DNA of 64,000 bases, taken from Atkinsonella hypoxylon. Its lineage: Eukaryota > Ascomycota > Sordariomycetes > Hypocreales > Clavicipitaceae. Location: positions 21,206 to 85,205 of the forward strand of contig JFHB01000130.1 of assembly GCA_000729835.1 (NCBI GenBank). Reading direction: 5' to 3'. Shown in pieces: positions 21,464 to 32,766 of this stretch. Position numbers and translations under genes: made by a program. Each line of letters starts with the position of its first letter. Positions within the stretch are counted from its first letter, which is position 1. Under the pieces are notes generated by a model. It did no database searches and was not told where the DNA came from. It saw only the letters and a program-made list of their open reading frames with translations.

Positions 21464-22101
21464 GATGAGCTTGCTGAGCTTGCTGGTCCTTTGGCGCGTG
21501 AGGATCAAGTGCTGGAGTTGTTCAAGGAGTTAGTTAGAGGTTCTTAGCAGACGGGCGGCACGTGTGACTGCGGCAAGGTGGAGCCTTCGCAAGGGCATAC
21601 AACCGTACGGAGTAGAGCTGGCTGCATCTGAGATGGCCGCTCGATCACAGGGGTCGTCGGACGACGTCAATGCTTCTAGGTTCACAAGTGTGCTCATCTC
21701 AGCATTCCGCATTCAGCATTCAGCATACAGATAATTAATTCGAAGCACAATGTTATTACGTCAAGACCAGACATGTTTACTTCAGAGATTGTATTTTTCT
21801 GTCGCCTTGATGCTCGCAGGCCGTGCGCCTCTGGAACCGGTCCACGAATGCTGACTATCTAGATAATGCAGGACAGTTAAGACCTGGTGTGAGAGAAAAG
21901 AAGTGGAGGATGATAGTAAAGGGGGAGGAAAGTTGAAGTATCTTGCAGGTAGAAAATACTTCGTGTTATAGCAAACCAAAACTCCGACAAAACGTTGAGT
22001 CGTTGACATTGAATAGACCAAGAATGTGGAAAGAATTTCGTCACTTCGCTCGTCAGACATCAAACGCAAACTAAAGAATAGGCTTCCTCGCCGCGCATGC
22101 A
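21464..22101. other. Intergenic region, TAF7 promoter side
   Basis: 638 bp between the TAF7 start and the 3' end of the glycosyltransferase-like gene, both on the minus strand. It includes the motif TACGGAGTA (21606-21614) and a short direct repeat (CAGCATTC-type) near 21700-21725. No gene was seen. Confidence 0.45.
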
Positions 22102-23925
22102 TTAGGTGCGTCGGATATAATGATCGAGACCTTCCCAGTCGTATCCCCCGTCAACGTTGATCCAGTCTTTATTTTCCATAGCTCGTTCCCAGCCCATCAT
22201 GACTGCAAGAAGTCGACAACCCATGGCGCTCACTGCACAGATGACCTTGTCGCTCGCGCCAGCTAGAATCGCCAGATCCATCACATAAGCGCGGCCGACG
22301 AGACTACGCAATCTGAACATCTCATCAGATGGAGAGTCTCTGCGCTCATCCCCAACAGCATTGTTCATGGGCTTCCCACCAAGGTTCCAGAACATGCCTG
22401 AGAAGAATCCGCCTTCCCAACCAAAGGTCTCTTCCACAGAGTGGTGGAGGTAGTGTGGATCTGGATTGGCAGCCTTAGCAACCCCTTTTGTAGCAAGCCG
22501 GATGTGCCCTTGAGCTAGCAGTGCATCGGAGAACTCTGACTCCTGATGCACCATTGGGTCGTCGGAGGCAATCACTTTGATGGACTGATACTGCTCCGGC
22601 TTGACGCTAGTTCTGTTATAGTAAGCCTCTATTTCCCTGTGCCCATAACGCACAAATACCTCGCTCGGGATATATGATTCGCGGTACTGATATTCATACG
22701 GGTGCCTATCTCCGTGGCGGACATGAAATCCGATAATGAGTATGTCGACTGGCAGCTTTGTGTATTGTGCTTTTGCTCGAATATCACGAATACGTTTGTC
22801 GACATAGGCTTGGTCTTCCTTGGTCAGCTGGAATAGAGACCGATACCCGGCATGGGCAAGATCAAAGAGATCTTTGGTGCCCAAGTCGGTTTGGCCACGT
22901 CGCTGATGATTCGCAAGAAGGGCGGGTAACACAACCTTAAGCGTCGCGCTGGAAACCACCAAGTGCCTCGTTTGAGCCGGGCATGGTAGCATCTGATGTC
23001 GCGGCGGAGGTCGACATGAAGGGACAGGCGGGGGCATGAAGATATCGGCGTAGCTGCCGTAGGCCCAACGAGAATCATCGATAAAGAAAGCACGGCCTTG
23101 CTCCTTGGCGAGGGAATACAGAGTCCATATCGTCATGATTGCTTCACCCAGTCCAGCATTGCGACTCTCCAAGATGAATGTCAGGGATTTTTCACAGAAC
23201 GGTTTGCCAGACTTGAAATCGTAGGTCAAGCCAACGAATTGACCAGAGTGCTTCGGTGGTTGTCCTTTCGGGATAACAGAGAGAAGACCAGACTGCTCTG
23301 CCTGATGGACATCAACGAAATATTCATCTGGCCGATCGTTGAGAATCCATGCTTGGTCTGAGAGAGGTGCCTTATGATGATGCTTTCTTGCCCGTGCGGA
23401 AACCTCTCGGCAGAGGTCATTGAATTCCGAGTATTCCTCTATCGATAAGGGGAAATCGTAGTTCCTTGGGATTGACACAGTCCATTTGGATTGTTTCTTA
23501 GCATCAGAAACGACAACAGGTGTCGGAAAATTTGGGAAGTTGTCCTGGCCAACCATTTCATATTCGGCTTTTTGCGTGTGGAACAATGAGATTGTGACGA
23601 TGTGATTGTGTTGGAATGCAAATGCAAACAAGTAGAACGCCACAAGGATAGCAGAGAAATAAACAATGGCCCTGATGACTCGGCTCGGTCTGTGTGCGAA
23701 GAGTGCATCTGGAGCTGACCTTTTGCGTCGCGGCACAAGAGCAGGAAGGCTTGGCGACGGCGGCGGTGAGAAAAGAAGACGGTTGAAATTCAGGCGAGAA
23801 GAGAGTGACGATATTGCGGCAGCGTTCCTGTCGCTATATGACGCGGCCCGACGAAGGTTGCTCCGTGGTGGTGCGATCATGACCTTGCCCGATGTGGACT
23901 GCGAGAGATGGAGTCGAGATGCCAT
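22102..23925 (-). CDS. Type II membrane protein, putative fucosyltransferase-like glycosyltransferase
   Basis: This is an intronless frame of 607 residues from the ATG at 23925 (MASRLHLS); in-frame sequence further upstream has no ATG. A basic, Ser-rich cytoplasmic tail precedes one transmembrane helix (about 83-104, VIRAIVYFSAILVAFYLFAFAF), giving a Golgi-type II topology. The lumenal part has RNAGLGEAIMTIWTLYSLA, resembling the N-terminal nucleotide-binding entry of fucosyltransferase folds. It also has IIGFHVRHGDRHPYEYQY, where HVRHGD resembles the H-x-R-x-x-D motif of GT23/GT65-type enzymes. The acceptor substrate is unknown, and the family call rests on these two motifs. Near the C terminus DLAILAGASDKVICAVSAMGCRLLAVMMGW resembles the S-x-x-S/G-x-x-A region of such enzymes. 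Confidence 0.68.
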   Translation of the reverse strand: MASRLHLSQSTSGKVMIAPPRSNLRRAASYSDRNAAAISSLSSRLNFNRLLFSPPPSPSLPALVPRRKRSAPDALFAHRPSRVIRAIVYFSAILVAFYLFAFAFQHNHIVTISLFHTQKAEYEMVGQDNFPNFPTPVVVSDAKKQSKWTVSIPRNYDFPLSIEEYSEFNDLCREVSARARKHHHKAPLSDQAWILNDRPDEYFVDVHQAEQSGLLSVIPKGQPPKHSGQFVGLTYDFKSGKPFCEKSLTFILESRNAGLGEAIMTIWTLYSLAKEQGRAFFIDDSRWAYGSYADIFMPPPVPSCRPPPRHQMLPCPAQTRHLVVSSATLKVVLPALLANHQRRGQTDLGTKDLFDLAHAGYRSLFQLTKEDQAYVDKRIRDIRAKAQYTKLPVDILIIGFHVRHGDRHPYEYQYRESYIPSEVFVRYGHREIEAYYNRTSVKPEQYQSIKVIASDDPMVHQESEFSDALLAQGHIRLATKGVAKAANPDPHYLHHSVEETFGWEGGFFSGMFWNLGGKPMNNAVGDERRDSPSDEMFRLRSLVGRAYVMDLAILAGASDKVICAVSAMGCRLLAVMMGWERAMENKDWINVDGGYDWEGLDHYIRRT

Positions 23926-25700
23926 GATATCTCGGGGACAATTCGCAGATTCTGCGTGCTCAGTTCTGAGGATGATGCATAAAATCGCAAATATATGGAA
24001 AGAACGTCTCAAGGATTTGTTGTCTTTTTTTTTTGTTTTTTTTTGTTTGGTTCAAAAACAGAGTATATTTTCGAATCAATAAATAGAAGCTCCTGTAAGG
24101 AATGAGAAATGCGCAGCATGGAAAGGAATGTCGTGGTAGTTTGAAAGTAGCCCTCTTGGAGTAACTACGGCATCAAGACGGAATGAATTGATGATAGAAG
24201 AAAAGAAACTCTGCCTGACAAGATGTTTCGTTTAGAAATGCAGCGGAAACGAAATAATGACAGTCAGGTCCAGAATGTCCAGCTTCTGCTTCGTGAATGA
24301 ATCTCCACATGCACAGCAAATGGAGTAGGTCGATGACGATCTTTCAGGGTCGCTGGGTCTAACTAAGATGGAAGAGAGACCTTGACCTTGGGCACCTAGC
24401 CGAAGCTCAGCCAGTGAATATCCATAGAAGGATGAAGAGTCTTGACGGCCAAGCCTCAGCACGCATGTCGGAGACAATCAAAAGGGCTCAAGGACGGAAG
24501 GACGGAAGGACGGAAAGCCTGCTCTGCGAACGGTGGAAAAAACTGAAAAGGAAGACAAGTTAATTGGCAGAGAGAGAGAGAGACTGGAGATCAGCAGTAA
24601 TACTTCGGATTAATGTCTGGTCGATCCGCTGAGCGCATGTGCCGTGCCATCTGGGAAGGGGTAACCTGGGTAGGTAGCTACGTAGCCTCGGGTCACGATT
24701 TTGTCCTGTTGTCGCTCTGTCTCGGTGACCTGCACAAGGCCCAGCACAAGGCCCAGCACAAGGCCCAGCACAAGGCCCTGCACGGCGTTTGACTGCCGAA
24801 CCCTGGCCTGGTACAAGGGCTGGGATCATCACTGACTTTATGCTGTCCTCCACTAACAAAAGGCGAAATGAATTGTTTCGCACCGAGCTGGCGCTGGTCA
24901 AAATCGGATTGTTGGTCAATGTTGCGAGATCTACTCTTAGGCTGCTCGACGGTTTCTACAGAAACAGACTATGAAGGGACTACGAATATTATGGCTTGGC
25001 CTAGGGCTTTGCCTAGGGCTCAGCCCACGGCCCGCAGCATCTACGCGCAAAACTGCAGCACTCAGAATACCCCACAGCAGGAGAGGGGGAAAAAGAAGAA
25101 AAGAAGAGCAAAAGGAACGGAACAGAAAAAGCATGAAAAAAAAATGAAAAAAAATTGCAGCCTAAGACTATTGCCTGAGTTCGGCCGCCATCAGGAGTCA
25201 CTTTTAAGCTTGTTGCTTCTGCGAACTCCACGCAACGGGGCAAATTTGCAGACGAAAGGACCAGACACAGACAGCACTAGAACCCCTGCCGCCCTGGCTG
25301 AGCAACGAGTCCATTATCCAGCAGGCGATGCGCAAAGGCTCAAGCAGACTTCAGCTCTATTTCCGCAAAGTCCTCGCATCCCATTCAGGAACAAGACGAA
25401 ATGAGGCCACACGAGGGAGTCAAGGGGATGACATAACTGCGCATTCCGTCACCTGCCCGACACCGACACCGAGGCGAAACCCTCAGCTGCCGTACTCTGT
25501 GATACATTCCATCGTCCGTACCGTCTCTGGCCACTGGCTTCTGGTTTCTGCCGGGCCCCCTGTCTAGACAGCGCCTCTCGGGCACTTGGGAAGTGCCAAC
25601 ATGAAACGAAGTGTCTTGCTGCTGAGGACCCTTTGCGCCTTCATCTCGTGCCCCTCTTCAGCAACAATAACTTGCCAAGAGTTCGCCACGCGGGGAACAG
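23926..25700. other. Gene-poor region with simple repeats
   Basis: No supported gene in about 1.8 kb upstream of the glycosyltransferase-like gene. It contains T-rich runs near 24026-24050, a (GGACGGAA)n run at 24491-24515, an (AG)n run near 24570, a 12-bp tandem repeat at 24732-24780 and A-rich runs near 25090-25155. The proximal part is presumably the promoter and leader of the minus-strand gene. Confidence 0.45.
24732..24780. repeat. 12-bp tandem repeat GCACAAGGCCCA, four copies
   Basis: Four consecutive near-identical copies of a 12-mer; the last ends CCTG in place of CCCA. The repeat is in frame on the minus strand as a short periodic peptide, but there is no credible gene around it. 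Confidence 0.85.
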
Positions 25701-25707
25701 ATTCCCT

Positions 25708-26278
25708 ATCTGCTAGTGGGCCCGCCAATCAGGGACTAAGCCTCACCACCGTCGCCCGTGCCTGCCTCAAAGTAACTGTCGGTCCAAGCTCAGGCTTATT
25801 ATACATACAATGATGTCATGTATCCACCGATCGCCCCGCTTAGAACGTTTCACATTGTGTGCTATAGCAAACTTGTGCCCCAATCGGTATGAGGACATTC
25901 GACACGCCGTCCTCCATCCCTGAGCCATCGAGGGAGGAGGGTTGGTACGAAAGTGTAGCCTTACGGGCAGCAGAGACATTAGAAGTTCCAGCAATATCCG
26001 CATGTACAAGAGGTAATTCGTATATCCAGCAGTAAGTTGAAGATTCGGGTACCCAGACTACCCGTTACATTTCACAGCTCCCTATTAGGTAGGTACCCGT
26101 TATAAGAACCGCAGATATAAAAGCTGATAGAAGTAGTACAAGTACTATGATACTACCTATTAAGGAAAATAAGAAGCTTTCATAAGCCATAAAGCTATGC
26201 AGTAATAAGTAGGATTACACTATTAAGTTACCTCTATACACGTTCAGTCACGCTAGTCCTGATTAGCCCACTAGCGAA
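25708..26278. mobile_element. Candidate small inverted-repeat (MITE-like) element
   Basis: The left end reads TGCTAGTGGGCCCGCCAATCAGGGACT at 25711-25737. The right end, read on the minus strand from about 26278, gives CGCTAGTGGGCTAATCAGGACTAGCG. The two ends are therefore similar and inverted, 570 bp apart. The interior is AT-rich near 26090-26240 and has no ORF of note. A third, similar end occurs at 28988-29015. No target-site duplication could be confirmed by eye. Confidence 0.4.
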
Positions 26279-28985
26279 TTCGTAACTAGGTGGTGTCTTC
26301 GCGTAGGTAAAGGGATAGTTCCTTTTGAATCCTAAGTAAAGCTTTCGAGTGACCCGCTTTCCTCTGCGATGCGAGGCGAGAGATGGATTTTTCAACAATC
26401 AATATCAGCGAGTTCGGGGTCTTTCAGTCGGTCTAAACTTGGTATGTTCAGGCAGGATGACAGGTCAGTGGTCATCTTTTCTGCACTTCCACACAGCGCG
26501 GTTGGGTATCTCAGTTACGCAAAGAAGCCTCTGTAACCCATTAAAAATTGCCGATAGAGCCGTTTACGTGTCGAGGAAAGTACTCTGTATCCCTTGTTAT
26601 TCGAAGAGCCGATCAGCCAATCTGCGACGTAGCTGGTGCCTTACCAAGCTACCTCCCCCTGCACGGATCTCCCATCATTCCGTCTCAATGCTAATTAACA
26701 CCCGGCAAGGACGGACCCAAGTGCGTCACTAATCACAAGGCTCATTGAGTTAGCTGGTAAGGAGTCAATCGCTCGATCAGCATGTTAAGTCACTGGACCT
26801 CTATCTCAAGTTTCACCCAAATAAATGTGTTCTCGTATGAATCAAGTACGACACCTCAATTTCAAGACACGTATATACACTCTCGAAACATAGCAACCAG
26901 ATTGGCGGTGCTCTATTCAACCCTATAGCGCTCGTGTTTACCTAGAGAATCGACGCTAGCGCTCTTTTCTCGGAAATGATTAACGACCTCGCTGAGAAGG
27001 CTAGGTGAATGCATTTTGTAAGCAAAGCTCAAGTTATTCGAAAGCAATTATTGCTATGCTTGCGCTACGTTGGAGAAATTCAGTGTATAAAGTAGTTCTT
27101 ATCTTCTTCAAAGGAGGGACTGAATGCCTCATAAAGAACGAGCATCGACAGGTTGTGTAGTCGTGCGGACAAGCAAGATAAGCGCGTTGTGAGCTTTACA
27201 CATTCACTGAAGTCTAATGTGATGGACAAAGTTTGGTAAATGAGTTATGGCTCTAGGACTTATGTCTTGGCTCTAGACTAAGAGAATGGTCAGCAAAATA
27301 TGATACAACGCGGAGGCACCTATGTTGCATACTCACGACTTCAGCTGCAGAACTAAGGGCTGTATTCAGCAACCTCGGGTGTTGGCCTGGGGACAGAGGT
27401 ATGTTTAAAAAGGGATAGAAGGGACACAATTCACTCTCAGCCAAGCACGAAGCGAGTCAATCAGTAGTGTTATCAACTAAACTCCTTCTGTCATAAATTT
27501 GCTATGTGAATTGCTCAGTAATAACACATTCCCTGTTTCGATGGGATCAGTCCACGGGAGTATTATCGCTCTAAGGGTCAAAGAGACTGGTCGTCGCGTA
27601 TTTTTAGACTTCATTCGGTTGAATTTTGGGCAATAGTAGGGTTATTTTGGACTTCTGATATGAAATTGCGTAAGAAATAATGCGAATGGCTTTATGTCAG
27701 CGAGGACTTTTAAAGCCAAAGAACCTCTTTCTCAGGTATTGATATAAATCAAGCTATAAGGCATGGATGTCGGAGCTGAAGGGACTTCTGTTGAAGCAGT
27801 TGACGATGGGTTCAATCGTGCAGCGGGGAGTACTTGGTATGCATGCTTGGCTTGGCATATAGATGAAGCGCACGTTGTCTTCTGATATAATGTCGATTAG
27901 CATCGGGACCAAAGAATTGCCTCCTTTTGTCGGAGAACTCAGTGCTTACACCGCAAGGGCAAATTGAACGCGGAGTGACTCGAACGTTCAGCACCATGGC
28001 CGAGTTGGTACCACTATACATAGCATTGCCAAAGTGCACTTGCTAAATTAGAGAGAAGCTTTCAACAATTTTGATGTAAGTGGAAAAGCTAAGATGATAG
28101 TCTGGATTAGTTTTTCGAACAAGGGCCTAATCAAACCAGACCAGTCAACTTGTGCACAACTCCATGTGCAGGCACGGCATCACAATGCTTAAAAAATACA
28201 ATCAGTATACAAAAGAAGCACAAGAAGCAAAACAATTGCAGCGTGAATGGTGACTACAGTCGTGGGTGCGGTCTTGTCGGAAGCCATCCTCTCCATGAGC
28301 TGGGGCGCGAATCGCGATGTAGAAAGTTCGACTGTGCCGTTTCTGATTCGGATGTGTAGGGCACGGACATAGCGAACCAATCGAGATCAAGCAGCCTGGT
28401 GCCATCTAACTCTTCTTCTGTTCGCGTTAGCAACGGGGACCAGTGAACTTTCCCTCCTCCAAAACCTTGTCTACCTACCTAGGTAGGTATGGGGACCATG
28501 ATCTAGACCAAGTGCGGCTAGTGTCTCCGTTTGAACCGTGCATCGTCAGTGGTCGCTCCTTGCTTTCACACAATAATGGAACTGGGATCAGACAGGCCCA
28601 ACGTCTTTGTATCAGCCAGTCATTCGGACCAGAAGGAAGTACGTCATTTATTACCCCTGTAATGGTCCAGCAATGTGCTTGGCCAATCTTGTCTCTTTCC
28701 TTGGGCGTAGCTGCCGTGCTGACGATTGCCTGCCATCTTTTGAGGTTACGTTTGATTAGAATTGCCAGATGGCAGGTACCAGATTGGCTGCTAGGGCTGC
28801 TAGGGGTGATTAGGACAACGCAACACAGCCAGTCAATCGTTCTTAACCCCGCCTCCTTGCTTCTTCCCCGAGAACAACCAGGTCGCGAGCTCCACTTTCA
28901 CACAACACACAGGATTGTGACTTCGAGTGTAGCGGTTCGTTTCTTTATCCCGTTCAGTGCGCGAAAACATCACCTGGATCGCGTA
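26279..28985. other. Gene-poor, degraded intergenic sequence
   Basis: About 2.7 kb with many stop codons on both strands and moderately low GC. Open frames do not exceed about 130 codons, and none has recognisable motifs. Probably eroded transposon or relic DNA. Confidence 0.45.
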
Positions 28986-29016
28986 TCCGCTAGTGGGCTA
29001 ACTAATCGGGACTGAG
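28986..29016. repeat. Third copy of the GCTAGTGGGC...ATC(A/G)GG repeat end
   Basis: TCCGCTAGTGGGCTAACTAATCGGGACTGAG repeats the pattern found at 25708-25740 (same orientation) and 26251-26278 (opposite orientation). It may mark the end of a related element. Confidence 0.5.
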
Positions 29017-29030
29017 AAGTACGAGAGGTG

Positions 29031-29285
29031 CTAAATTGATATGGGAGCGTTATACGATGAGAATTCCACCAATTTTCCCGGCTGCACAAAGAAATGCGTC
29101 GCAGACGTTGTAGCCCTACTTAACGTAAGTAACCCTTGAGGCCGGCCCCGATTGCTAGCATCGCGAATTTCACCTAACGGCCTCTTCTTCTGTTGACTCT
29201 GCGATTGAATTTTATCTAGCTGCATAGCCTTGACAGACGCAAAGGAGTTGTCAATAAAGTCACTGTTATTATCTTCAGTAGCCAT
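29031..29285 (-). CDS. Unrecognised short open frame, possible gene relic
   Basis: 84 codons from an ATG. The first 55 residues are hydrophilic and protein-like (SVKAMQLDKIQSQSQQKK, then RPLGEIRDASNRGRPQG). The rest, after GLLTL, looks like unspliced or random sequence. No domain is recognised. It lies just beside the third repeat end, so it could be the eroded start of a transposon gene. That idea is speculative. Confidence 0.2.
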   Translation of the reverse strand: MATEDNNSDFIDNSFASVKAMQLDKIQSQSQQKKRPLGEIRDASNRGRPQGLLTLSRATTSATHFFVQPGKLVEFSSYNAPISI

Positions 29286-32100
29286 CGCGAAAACTGTTAC
29301 ATAAGGAATGCTCCTAAACGCGTTCAGACGGAGCTATTGTGGCTGCATAGAACCCGCGCAGTATCGGAAGATGTGTGGGTCCGGTGTGACCTAAGGGGGT
29401 CATTGCGCACTCAGGGGGATGGTGCGGTCAGTTTTGGTATATTTATTTTGGCTTGATTATCATACCTCGGGTAGGTTGGGTGGAAAGAAGGAAGGTCAGA
29501 GGTCCTTCTCCTTCATGAATGTTTTGTCGGGTACTAATTAGTTCTAGGCCCTTGGAGCAGGGATGTTACCCCGCAAAGTTCTTTGATTGGGTGATGCCGG
29601 GTAGACGTAAGCCCGGTCTAGGTTCGCCGCTCAAGCTGTGCGTCCGGATCTAAAGGCCCCAGTCAGGGATGTACACCTTGCTATCCTATGAAGTTAGGGA
29701 CAAAATACCATAAAGAATGTAGTTCTGTTCTGATTTTAAAGGTTTCTGTAACACGGCATAGTGTAGATGGACGCAATGTTCTTCTAGTTGTGCCAATGCT
29801 ACTCCGTACAGAGCATATGCACGCATTGGTTGTTTCCTTCCACAGCAGCTCAGACGATGCAAGCACGGACTCTCTTCCCTGGTGGTTTTCATCTGTAATT
29901 TCATTTATATCAGTTGCACGTAAAGGATGTAAAGGATGCAACGGCGACGCATAGGTCCCAGGTGGACATAGCCCACCGTAAACAGCGAGCAGCAGCAAGC
30001 AATTGGGATCCTGCTGGACTGGATAGCCAAATATGAGCAGCATGACGATATTACAAGGTCTAGACTTCATCCATGAGACTCTAGTCGGCAGTTTCCTTTT
30101 CATGACCTATTCATCACACCCACATCGAGGCGCATCTTGCGTCTGCACAAGGACCTGCTGGGAACATACCATCGTCGAGCCATGCAGCCATGCAGCCATG
30201 CCTATCGATGCTGCCGCTTGCCCTCCACCAGCAACGCCACTTGGGCCCGGTCGGCATGCTGCTTGGCCAGCAGATGTCACTTCATCCTTGGGACTCCGCC
30301 CCGCCCCACATGCCCGCCGATCGTAGCAGACGGACAAGCTTCTGCCCTGCCCCGCTGGACGTCACCGTTTCGTCGCCAGATGCCAAAGGCGACTGCGATA
30401 TTAGTTATACCAGACACCTATTATGACACCGGAGGGCCAGACAACATAGGCCTTACGAGGCATCACAGTACCTGCGAAGCATCATAAAATGGGTGGGTTC
30501 CGTAACCCGGTTGTTGCCTTCGCACACTCACTCAAAGGGATTCATTCCATAAAGAGTCTGGCCTCCAAGTCGTACAATTTAGTACCGCTATTATGTGCAG
30601 CACTGAGTGGACCTTGATACCCTTCCCTGTTGACACATTCGCATACACATAGGGATCTTCTTGGGGATTGAAAGCCCCTAAGATGTGCCTGCGGTAAGGC
30701 AACAGCAAGGTCACGAATCAGGTAATCAACCAATCAAAACTGGCGGAGCTCAAAGGTATTAGGTATTCCAATCTACATGCGAGCCTCTCCCTATCTCCAT
30801 AGTGCCGAGCTAACTCCACTCGGGTACCGACAAGGATCAAATACAATCAAACAAGAGCATAGCAAGTAATTTATACTCTACACTAAGTATGAGCAATTAT
30901 TCTTGTTATTAAGAGCTACGTTCAATATCTTGCAGTTCCTCCAATGAGCAAAGGTCACTCGAGGTTTCGCGAAGCCAGGGGCTTGTGGGGCTAAGGTACC
31001 GGGTTGGTGCCAGCTTGCCAGCTCGGCGTCATACTTGATAGTCTATTCCGTAGGCACCTAGATATCGCAGCCATTCCGGTCGCCGGAGGCATCGATGAGG
31101 TTCTCGGAGGATCGGTGGGTCCCGTGACCTTGCTCTTGCCTTATCCCAGCCAAAGGATATCACAGTGGACTACGGAGTGACAATTTGTGCAATAATTGTA
31201 AGGCTAGTGATGTGCTCGGCGGGGGCGCAGCTTGTTCAAGTTTTATGTTGGGACATTTAATTATTCGCGTTATTTTCTTCACCCTTTATTATTCCGTACT
31301 GCCGCGCACTCTCTACTGCCAGCAGCTGCCCAAGGCCCCCGGAGCACCGGGCTGGTAGTATTAAGAAGTGATAAGGGTACATGTATATATAATAATATCA
31401 ATTGGTACTGTACGGAACAGACGTGATTACAGAATACAATGTGTAACTCGCTTCGTCTGATTTGCCTTTGTTCTCAGCTTTTCTTCTATCTTGACCCGCG
31501 CTGTTTTACTTATCACTTACTTCTTACAAACCTATCCATCACATTATTGGACCGCCACGAGGTACATGCTGTACAAAATCGAACCACCTGGGCGGTAAAT
31601 GAGGGGAAACATGGCACTACGGCTGTGACGAAGGGATCGGCCCAGACTCTGTCCTGTCTCTTGGTGCTCGCTCCGCCCTGGGCTTGTTGCGGAGGTTCGT
31701 CCTTCAATCGTGTGGTCCATCCCAATCAGCCCATCGTCCTCTCTCCTATGCTTATCGATCGTATGTATGTACCTAGTATTTTCTGTCCATCCACATTCTG
31801 TGATTGACTCGCGACATCTGGGTGCTGCCATTCTTGTTCGAGCGGCTTCCCCTCCTTCATTCTGGGCGTTGTGGGCATTTGGCTTTTTTTCTCGTCATTA
31901 CCAGGCCCCTCCTAAGTCACATCTTGTTCACCGCCTAATAACAAGAGAACTGTTTGAATGAGTGATCGATACGTACCCAAAATTCTTGGACGCCCCAGGT
32001 AGCACTGACGACCTCATGCTATGCCTCCATAGACTCCGTGGACACTCGTGGCTGCTGCGACTATCAATCAATTCAGTCGGAAGCCAATTGAACAGACAAG
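29286..32100. other. Gene-poor, degraded intergenic sequence
   Basis: About 2.8 kb without a supported gene. Open frames are short and unremarkable on both strands. One copy of TACTCCGTA lies at 29800-29808. GC content fluctuates, and no repeat boundary could be defined. Confidence 0.45.
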
Positions 32101-32766
32101 GCAGGCACGAGCGACCCCACTGTTAACTGCCACGCCTGCTTGTGCTGATGCCAGCTAGACGCCCCTCTCTTGTGCTCCACCCAGCGGACTGTGTACGATG
32201 GGCTGGTCTTTCCATGCAGACACGCACACCACCTCATCATCCTTCGCACCTTCTTATACTTTTCCCACCATACCTTCCCTATCTTGCACACCATCCGTCA
32301 CTTCCAGTCTACTTACGTCTCATTCTTTCTTTCTTCTCAACACTCCTCTCTCCTCCTCAGTCTCATTTCCCAAGTAGAACGCACATCAAAACGCTCCGGC
32401 CATCCATCCTCTTTCTGTCCTAACTGTTACAGTATTGTCAGGACTATATATGCCACCATACCTGTCACTTGTTACTCTTTCCCTCCTTCCTACCTACTGA
32501 CTTTCTCCTTCGTACCGGCTCGCTCTTCGCACGAACTCTTGCGACCACAGTTCGTGTTTCCTACCAGCCATTTCCGGACTCGGCGGCTGCTAGATCATCA
32601 CTCTTGTTCCTACAGCAGCAATCCATCGCTCATCGAATACCGACACCGACTCAACCAAACTCCTAGTCCAGTCTCCTCGTACTTGGTGTTCGCCTGACTG
32701 ATTGACATTCGAACGAAGCAGAACACCAGAATCCTTCACCTTGTCAAGTTACCTCGGGCGCTCAAA
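32101..32766 (+). promoter_or_regulatory. Long pyrimidine-rich promoter/leader
   Basis: From about 32230 to 32700 the plus strand is dominated by C and T (for example TTTCTTTCTTCTCAACACTCC). This is typical of the promoter and 5' leader of strongly expressed fungal genes. Leader introns are possible but were not assigned. The downstream start codon at 32767 has AAAATG context. Confidence 0.5.

Noticed and set aside
27970..28020. tRNA-like string GGCCGAGTTGGTACC with TCGAACGTTC nearby
   Set aside because: The two box-like strings are in the wrong order and spacing, and no cloverleaf can be formed.
28443..29015. Plus-strand 190-codon frame
   Set aside because: No conserved motif and atypical composition; it runs through a repeat end at 28988.
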